A DNA stretch of 64,000 bases from NCBI RefSeq assembly GCF_023091745.1, contig NC_068912.1, forward strand, positions 56,226,567 through 56,290,566. Reading direction: 5' to 3'. Source of the stretch: Budorcas taxicolor (Eukaryota > Chordata > Mammalia > Artiodactyla > Bovidae). Position numbers and translations under genes: made by a program. Positions 56,509 through 64,000 of this stretch are shown here, piece by piece. Under the pieces are notes generated by a model. It was not told the origin of the DNA. It saw only the letters and a list, made by a program, of their open reading frames with translations, and ran no database searches. Positions within the stretch are counted from its first letter, which is position 1. Each line of letters begins with the position of its first letter.

Positions 56509-57543
56509 TTCAGTTCAGTTCAGGTTAGTTCAGTCGCTAAGTCATGTCCGACACTCTGCTACCCTATGGACTGCAGCATGCCAGGCCTCCCTGTCCATCA
56601 CCAACTCCTGGAATTTACTCAAACTCATGTCCATTAAGTTGGTGATGCCATTCAACCATCTCATCCTCTGTCTTCCCATTCTCCTCCTGCCTTCGGTCTT
56701 TTCCACCATCAGAGTCCTTTCCAATGAGTCAGCTCTTCGTATCAGGTGGCCAAAGTATTGGAGTTTCAGCTTCAACATCAGTGCTTCCAATGAATATTTA
56801 GGACTGATTCCCTTTAGGATGGACGGGTTGGATCTCCTTGCAGTCCAAGGGACTCTCAAGAATCTTCTCCAACACCACAGTTCAAAAGCATCAATTCTTT
56901 GGTGCTCAGCTTTCTTTATAGTCCATCTCTCATATCCATACATGACTACTGGAAAAACTATAGCCTTGACTAGACGGACCTTTGTTGGCAAAGTGACGTC
57001 TCTGCTTTTTAATACGTTGTCTAGATTGGTCATAACTTTTCTTTCAAGGTGTAAGTGTCTTTTAATTTCATGGCTTCAGTCACCATCTGCAGTGATTTTG
57101 GAGCCCAAAAAAATAAAGTCTCTCACTGTTTCCACTGTTTCCCCATCTATTTGCCATGAGGTGATGGGACCAGATGCCATGATCTTCGTTTTCTGAATGT
57201 TGAGCTTTAAGCCAACTTTTTCACTCTCCTCTTTCACTTTCATCAAGAGGCTCTTTAGTTCTTCTTCGCTTTCTGCCACAAAGGCTGGTGTCATCTGCAT
57301 ATCTGAGGTCATTGATATTTCTCCCGGAAATCTTGATTCCAGCTTGTGCTTCATCCAGCCCAGCGTTTCTCATGATGTACTCTGCATGTAAGTTAAATAA
57401 GCAGGGTGACAATATACAGCCTTGATATACTCCTTTTCCAATTTGGAACCAGTCTGTTTTTCCATGTCCAGTTCTAACTGTTGCTTCCTGACCTGCATAC
57501 AGATTTCTCAGGAGGCAGGTCAGGTAGTCTGGTATTCCCATCT
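56509..57543 (-). mobile_element. BovB LINE, 3' one-third
   Basis: Reverse-strand BovB from the 3' end at about 56509 to a truncation at about 57543, in the GIPDYLTCLLRN block. Open pieces: minus 57541-57221, with YQGCILSPCLFNLHAEY and LRYADDTSL followed by a frameshift; minus 57354-57076, the KVGLKLNIQKT block; minus 57033-56542, the C-terminal Trp/Cys-rich part. The catalytic motif C is retained, but the N-terminal two-thirds are absent. Confidence 0.93.
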
Positions 57544-57580
57544 AGGGAATCAATTATAAAAAAACTCCAGATTTTGTTAG

Positions 57581-57782
57581 GTTTCCCTGGCAGTTCAGTG
57601 GTAAGGAATTCACCTGCAATGCAGGAGACACAGGTTCAATCCCTGGCCTGGGAAGATTCCCTAAAGAAGGAAATGACAACCCACTCCAGTATTCTTGCCT
57701 GGGAAATCCCATGAATAGAGAAGCCTGGTGGGCTACAGTCCACGGTCATAAGAATTAGACATGACTTAGTGACTAAATACTT
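57581..57782 (+). mobile_element. Bov-tA SINE
   Basis: Head gtttccctggcagttcagtgg, B box aggttcaatccc, body to gacatgacttagtgactaaa. Lies 37 bases from the truncated end of a BovB. Confidence 0.92.
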
Positions 57783-58683
57783 TCTTGATTGTCCCCATCT
57801 CTATACCCCAAATAAAGAGTGCATTGGCTCATTTCCTCTGCAAATATTTTGAGTGGGGCCTGATTTCAAACCCTAGGGCTGATATCAAGTATTCCCAATG
57901 TCCACTCTTTGGATCTCAGTTAACTTCACAATTCTAACAAACAGTTGACTTCAACATGTGCCTATGATATCTTAAGGCTGAAGATCATCAGCAGCTCAAG
58001 CAGAAAACCTACAGAATCCTAGAGCCCAACATTCTGAGTATAACTACATTTGTTGAATGGTTGACAGATTCTAATAGCACTATTCAATATTTGGAATTTG
58101 GGATAAAATGACATTTTTTACAAAGTGCTCCTGGAAGAAATATAGTGTCATGGTTCTGTATCCATGTAATAATAGAAAGGTCTGATCAATCCATTTCTAA
58201 CCCATGTTCTAATATTGCAGGACATACTCGTGTCTGATATATTATTTCCCTAAAATTATCTCATTATACTTTTCTTGTGTTCTTACTGCTTCAGAGAAAA
58301 ATCACGTTATACTTGTAGTATTTCCATGTTACTCTCTATAGTAGGGTATATTATAAGGGGAGGGAGGGGGGAAGGCAGAGAAAGGGGAAGTAGAGATAAG
58401 CTGATAGAAAGGAGGCAAAACAAAAGGAAAAAGAGCCAGGGAGGAAAGGAAAAAGCAGCTGATGAAAGAAGTAAAAAGGAAGAGGCATAATGGAAGATAA
58501 AAGAAGTGATGTGACTTGAGGTAGTAGAAACTGAGAGAAAGCAAAGAACGTGAGAAGCAGGAAGAGAGACAAAAGGTGGTGCTCTGAAGGCAATGTAAAT
58601 GTAGAGAAAAAACTAAAGGTAGTAGCTAAGAAAAGATGAAAATTGAGCATTTTAATATGAGAAAGTAATCATTTAAAATTTAT
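57783..58683. other. Unassigned DNA with a polypurine tract
   Basis: No gene. The right half is dominated by the polypurine tract listed separately. Confidence 0.5.
58357..58600 (+). repeat. Polypurine tract
   Basis: About 240 bases that are mostly A and G on the plus strand, starting with G runs of 4, 3 and 6. It gives spurious open frames on both strands (K/E-rich on plus, F/S/L-rich on minus). It could form triplex or other non-B DNA. Confidence 0.8.
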
Positions 58684-58803
58684 TATTTTATGTTTTGGGC
58701 AAGCCACAGGGCACATAGGATCTTAGTTCTCCCCCCAGGGATCGAACCCATTGATTCTGCAATGGAAGTGCAGGATCTTAACCACTGGACTGCCAGGGAA
58801 GTC
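58684..58803 (-). mobile_element. CHR-type tRNA-derived SINE
   Basis: The plus strand reads tttgggcaagccacagggca, catagg-atcttagttctcc, gggatcgaacccattgattc, gaagtgcaggatcttaacca, ctggactgccagggaagtcc. On the minus strand this is the tRNA-like head with A box (ggcagtccagtgg) and B box (gggttcgatccc). This head differs from Bov-tA and is shared across cetartiodactyls, so it predates the Bov SINEs. Confidence 0.82.
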
Positions 58804-60439
58804 CTTATTTTAAAGCTTATTTTAAATATGAAAGCAAGAAGGAATGTTTAAGGATTTAGGGATCTAGAGGAATATGGTGACCAAGTGGACAAAATGGAAG
58901 TGAAGGTAAGAAGGAAAAGGGTTTAAAATAGTCAAGAGATGCACATTAAAGGAAATGATAAAGTTAGATATGAGAAACTAGAAAAGCACTGAATTTTTGT
59001 TTACTATTATCATTACTTTTTATCTTTTTAACTGTTTATTATTGTAAATGGATAGTACCAACAAAAAAGTATTGAATACTGTACATCATTCTCTAGGTTA
59101 TATTACACGTATAAATCTGGAGCAGTATTGGATGAAATGCACCCAAAAGGGAAAGCACACATAAAAGTCAAAGGTAAACTATAACTTGACCATGTGTACA
59201 CACCAAAAAAAATCATCTGTTCCAAATTATATACCCTTAGCTTCCTTATGCCAACTTTAAATTACATTTGCCTTTCTTGTGCACTTTCTGACTTGTTAAG
59301 CAGAATCACAAACTAATATTTGTTTTGCTGTTTGTTTGGGGGAGAATCATCTCTCATTGCAGGGAAGGTGGTGGAATCATACAACTTCACACTCTGACAG
59401 ATGGAGATGATCCATCCCGCATACAGACTAGTTCCTTCTGACTTTCCCCTACATCATTTGAAGAGGGGCTCATATTTCCTTTCATAGGTTTTTCCACACT
59501 CTTGTCTCAGGGGATTAAGTTCTTTCCTTTGGGAATAAATCTTGTTTTCGCTGAGTAAAGAACTGAGGCATCACTACCCTTCATGCAAGAAAGAAAAAGA
59601 AAAGATTCTCTTCCAGTATTTGTGCATGGCCTTTGCCTGGCCAGGCTGAAGTTTGCTGTCTTCAAGAGTAGAAAGTCATTTGCAGAATAGGCTGCTTGCC
59701 AGATTTAGTCTGGACCTCATGAGCTTGAGATTTACTGTTTTTAATCTTTTTTCTGATGGGCATTCTAAATACCTGTTTCACGTGAGGTTTAATTTCAGCA
59801 CAGCAGGTATTAGTGTATCCAAAAATGGGAATAAGCCACCTGTTTTCTTGTGTGATGAAATGCCTAAAACACAGCTAGGTTTTTACAACATCTAGTCTTT
59901 TTATTCCCTTAACAACTAGTTTCCTTAAAAATGATACTTTAGTTGGATTTCTCTGACCATTTCTAAGGTAATCTTACGTAGCCCATCTTCCCCCCAAGAA
60001 TGTGAAGCCCCACATCTGTATTTGTTTGGACACTTTTTGCACTGAGACTCACACAGAAGAAAAGTTTGAGGTTGTTTCCCTTTAATAAGATGGCAGCCTG
60101 AGGACATTAAATAAAGCAATCTCTCTAAATTTTTCTGGGCATATGTTGACAACACCAGGAGAAATTATCTTCAAAATTGTCAGCAACACCATTAACAGTG
60201 CCTTTGTTAAAACTTACATAATCTAAAGAAACGTTCAGTCCTTAGCACACAGTGAAGAATTCACCTTAATGGAATATGACTTGTGAAGCTAATACATGTG
60301 TGTATCCTCAGTCACTTCAGTCCTGTCCGACTGCAACCCTTCTCCAAGTTATATCCATTTCTCTTTCCCCCAGGGTCCCCTCTACAGATCAAATCTGGTA
60401 ATAATACTGATAAATCACTTTGATAATGGTATTAACAAG
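58804..60439. other. Unassigned DNA
   Basis: About 1.6 kb with no recognised repeat. 60299-60342 resembles the first bases of an antisense Bov-A unit (gtatcctcagtcacttcagt, cctgtccgactg) but stops there. Confidence 0.45.
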
Positions 60440-60524
60440 GTTCATCAGAGCTGCCACTCATTGAGTACTTCACATGTGCAAGGCATTAGAGTACATTACT
60501 TCCTGTACTTCCTCTCATCATATC
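60440..60524 (-). mobile_element. MIR SINE fragment
   Basis: Antisense MIR: gccactcattgagtacttca, catgtgcaaggcattagagt, acattacttcc. Confidence 0.45.
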
Positions 60525-61120
60525 TGTCCCCTGTTGAAATGTCTTTCCTTTGCTCTCAGGATAAAACTCAAACTTTAATAATAGAATAGAGAAGATCTTA
60601 CTAAATCTAACCTCTCTTTTTAACCTTTTCAGTCTCATTTCCTACTACCTCACGTTCTATACACCAGCCCTCCAGGAAGTCCTTCCGTTCTCCTAAGATA
60701 CTTGGCTCTCTCTCTCACTTTAGGACCAGTGCTACTTAGTTTGAAGCCCTCAGCTCCCAAGTCACTTCCTCTGGGGAGCTTTTCCTGAACTTACACAACC
60801 TGGTGAAGCGTCTCTCCAGGTGGAGTAAGCACCTGTGTTCACTGGCATTAATGCACCTGTGTGTGTGCTCAATCGTGTCCAACTCTCTGCAACCCCCTGG
60901 ACTGTAGCCCACCAGGCTCCTCTGTCCATAAGATTTTCCAGGCAATAATAGTGGAGTGGGTTGCCATTTTCTTCTCCATTTTATGCACTTATTTGGATGT
61001 ATTGTCATTTCCTGCTTCCATTTTCTCTATTAGAACATAAATTCCATACAGACAGAGAGACTGAATGCCAGAATTACAGATTGTTTCCATTAAATATTTA
61101 TAGAATTAATGAAGGTAAAT
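60525..61120 (+). mobile_element. L2 LINE 3' region, split by a Bov-A
   Basis: Sense L2 order: aggataaaactcaaac, tttcagtctcatttcctact, acctcacgttctatacacca, ggagcttttcctgaactt, then after the SINE tgcttccattttctctatta, gaacataaattccat, attaaatatttatagaatta. Several hundred bases agree in order, so the call is firm although divergence is high. The coding potential is gone. Confidence 0.75.
60857..60979 (-). mobile_element. Bov-A monomer SINE nested in L2
   Basis: A single Bov-A unit without a tRNA head or second monomer: gtgctcaatcgtgtccaact, ccaccaggctcctctgtcca, gtgggttgccattttcttct. Short duplication ttaatgcac / tttatgcac at 60848-60856 and 60980-60988. Confidence 0.85.
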
Positions 61121-61188
61121 AAATTCCCATTCGTGTGTATTTCTTTAAGGGAGAGGAAGCAGAAGTGACTCTTTGTCTATAATGCAAG

Positions 61189-61407
61189 TTTGTATATGTA
61201 TGCTAAGTTGCCTTAGTCCTGTCTGACTCTTTGCGACCCTATGGACTGTAGCCCTCCAGGCTCCTCTCTCCATTCGATTCTCCAGGCAAGAGTATCAGAG
61301 TGGGTAGCCATTCACTTCTTCAGGGGATCTTCCTGACATAGGGATCAAACCCAGGTCTCCTGCATTGCAGGCAGATTCTTTACCATCTGAGCCACCAGGG
61401 AAGCCTC
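61189..61407 (-). mobile_element. Bov-tA SINE
   Basis: The plus strand begins tttgtatatgtatgctaagt, has gggatcaaacccaggtctcc (B-box complement), and ends gagccaccagggaagcct. Duplication ataatgcaag / ataatgtaag at 61179-61188 and 61408-61417. Confidence 0.94.
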
Positions 61408-61417
61408 ATAATGTAAG

Positions 61418-64000
61418 CCTACCTTCCCCCAAATAGGAGTACAGAATTCAGCGTCTCCGATAGTCGTAATATATGAAGTCTGTTTACACTCAGAAATTAG
61501 TGGGGTGTTTTCCCTGTAGTCTAGCACATTGTTTTGTAAAATGGCTTATGTAAAATGACAATTTGTTATGCAGGGTAAAATATTGTGATGTTCATCTATA
61601 TTTATATAGAACTAAGTTTTATAAATATTTTCTATTTGAATCAACTTTCGTGCTCATCCAAGTCTGTATGTACATCAGGCAGCCTTGAGTGGTGTGGCAA
61701 CCACAAGATTCTGAGGAGAGGGAATGAAAACACACGCAACATGCCGTTACTGAAGGTTAAACGTACTGATAAAACGGATTCATGGAGTCTGTTATCCGAC
61801 TTTAGTTACACTAACCTCACAAAGTGGACACCTTATGTTTTTAAATTGCTGCGAACTACACCTTGAAATTAATGCAAATTAAAAGACTACGGATCAAAGA
61901 TGAAAACAGTAATGTAAGCACAAGCTTAAGCTCTTCAACACCGTATTACTAACTAAAAGAAGGGCAATATAATTTTATATGGTAATAAGTCAACCAATAA
62001 AAAACAAAAAAATGTTTTAAGGCAGCTACATTCATTGTTGTAAATGGTAAACTTAGCCTTGGACTTTGTGTTTGAGGTGTTAATTGATGATAGTGGCACA
62101 TGTATATAATTTATAAACAAACATGTATAGATGTCTATGCAAGGGATTTTTTTTTTTAATTAGGGGCTGTTCTTGAAAGAATTTGGAAACATTTGTCCAG
62201 GAAGGAGCAAGTCCCTTCTTTCTTGCCCATTCCACATCCCGCCTTATCTTCCTCTGTTCTCTCAAAGCCTGAAGCCTGCTACTTTAAGGGCAACTTTATG
62301 GTCCATCCAAGAGGCCACTTTATAATCCATCCAATCTTGCAATGCCTACCCACTTCTCATCTGAGCCAACCCTCAGCTGTTGTAGAAATAAAGCCATTTA
62401 ATCAATGGCAAGCTGAGGCCTTTAAGTCAAAACTACAAGGTACTGGAAAAATATGTCCATTGGATATTTCTTTAATATCTTTGTCAGTGCAAAATAGACA
62501 CTAGCAACTCCTGAAGACAATAAAATATAAGCCATAGTCCCTCCCTCAAGGAACTGGTTAAAAGACATACTGTGAAAACTAGTGAATATTTAGAAAAGAT
62601 TGCCCTGACTAGTGTCCTGGTCTTCCTTCTTTCTCCTGATCTCAAGACCAGTAACCAGGCCTCCTTCCATGACCCCACATCTGGAAGTGTGGCTCCGAGA
62701 ACAGAGCCCTCCTTATTCTCCTCTCTAATATTCACTAGTGCCATTGCAAAGGTGTTTACCTCATCACACAAAATGTGTTATAAAATTTCACGAAAGTCAA
62801 AACTATCAACAAATAATGATTTACATATATTGACTTTGGATTAAAACTATAGAGGCTATCAGTACACAAGGTTTTGATGAATTTCCTGGAAATTCCAGAA
62901 ATAGTACAGTTGTCTTAAAGGGAGTACTCATTGAGAGTTATCATAGTGAAGGTTTTTAAGATCCCTGCTTAAAATTTGACATATTAATGATCTACTATTC
63001 AACCCAACATTTCTTGCTATGAAACTATTTAAAGGAATTCACTTCCCATTATCCTTGTTAGCTGGAAATGAACGCTTATTGATCCCAATATTGATCTACT
63101 ACTTTAGACAAAAACAATACTTTTCAAAGTACACCCCAAAGAGTTTAAGGACTAAAGTAAAAATGTAACTTATGCGGGTTACTAGGTGATTGATCACAAC
63201 TGATTTGGCTCCCATAGAACATAACTTACTGTCACACTGCTTATCTGGGCTCCAAAGTCGGCCCTCATTGAACTGTGTATTTTGTATGAATGATTGATGT
63301 GGATTTGAATATTTTGTTAGATTCACCTTTCAATCCATTTTACATAGCTGACTTACAGAAAAGATGAGTCCTACTGAAAAATTCTACGGGAGGAATGTAA
63401 CAATTATGAATTTAAGTGATCTCTGGTGATTTTATTCACCTGATTAAAGTAATTTCTGCTTTGTTTAGAATCAGAGAACTGAAGTCATGCCTGGCTCTTT
63501 TTGGCAGTATTTTTCCAAAAGAAATATCCTTTTTCTCTGTGTCAGAAATTTAAAAATAAAAACTGGCTGAAACCCTTCGAAGGTCAGAGAAAAAAGCATT
63601 CAGGTGTGTGTGCATGAAGAGTAACAGCAAAAGATCTGTCTCTTGGGAGCTGTAACATTTGACCTTTATATCCTGACCCACCTTAATTCAACCCTATTTA
63701 TACATATCATTGTAACTAACTGAAATATATATTTTTAACATTTGCAAGGGATTAGATTAAAGCCCATACAAATGGCAGTGGACATACAGTGATATAATGC
63801 CTTCTCCATCAGATTATAGGATGTGAATTCATGATCTCTTTGTCCACATGAGAACACAGTTTGACGATGTTAAATGACAGCTGTTTTCATCTAGCTTTTC
63901 TTCGCAGTCAGTTGATTTCACACAACAGTCCATCATTAGAGATCATTACTGTATTACTATTGTTAACAAGGAAGCATAAAGCCTATGCCTTCGTCTCTCT
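61418..64000. other. Unassigned DNA to the window end
   Basis: No recognised repeat or gene. 61660-61900 keeps seven or more CpG in AT-rich sequence (cacacgcaac, tgccgtta, aaacgtact, aaacggatt, tatccgac, ctgcgaac, ctacggat), which may signal constraint. Overlapping frames at 62193-62844 carry no known motif. Confidence 0.45.

Noticed and set aside
58275..58650. Basic plus-strand frame and Leu/Phe/Ser-rich minus-strand frames
   Set aside because: All arise from the polypurine tract.

Overview
The window is vertebrate nuclear DNA from a ruminant, most likely a bovid. The evidence is its repeat content: nine copies of the BovB (RTE-type) LINE, about twenty ruminant tRNA-derived SINEs (Bov-tA, Bov-A, Bov-A2), one CHR-type SINE shared more widely by cetartiodactyls, and an old mammalian background of L1M, L2, MIR, MaLR/MLT1 LTR and MER5A. 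Cow, buffalo, sheep and goat cannot be told apart by eye. I find no complete host protein-coding gene, no CRISPR array, no operon-like layout and no stand-alone tRNA, rRNA or snRNA gene. Nearly every longer open frame with recognisable protein similarity is a broken piece of the BovB endonuclease-reverse transcriptase.

Layout. 1-5.5 kb: a Bov-A2 SINE, an antisense L1M fragment, then AT-rich DNA with simple repeats. 5.6-11 kb: a compound BovB locus, in which a reverse-strand BovB was hit by a second BovB that carries its own 5' inversion. 11-20.8 kb: unassigned DNA with two more BovB copies and SINEs. 20.8-39 kb: relatively BovB-free DNA, with a strong candidate developmental enhancer at about 23.64-24.46 kb and scattered old repeats (MIR, L2, MER5A, MLT1-like). 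39-41.5 kb: the least damaged BovB. 42.4-44.7 kb: an L1M fossil interrupted by an MLT1-type LTR. 45-52 kb: BovB 3' ends, a 67-bp minisatellite, and a nearly full-length BovB (48.8-52.05 kb) with a perfect 11-bp target duplication and a 5' inversion. 52-64 kb: old MIR and L2 elements split by SINEs, a second candidate conserved block (54.1-54.6 kb) with a possible small exon next to it, one more BovB, and mostly unassigned DNA to the end.

How it fits together. The window reads as intergenic or intronic DNA shaped by successive waves of retrotransposition: L1M, L2, MIR and MaLR first, then CHR, then BovB and Bov-tA/Bov-A2. BovB supplies the TPRT machinery that the Bov SINEs are believed to use. 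The most informative observations are two independent BovB 5' inversions with target-site duplications (a twin-priming signature), a roughly 1.5-kb BovB inverted-repeat pair, repeat-poor blocks that look like conserved regulatory DNA, and two splice-bounded open segments that might be exons of an unseen plus-strand gene. I did not recognise a new multi-gene system.
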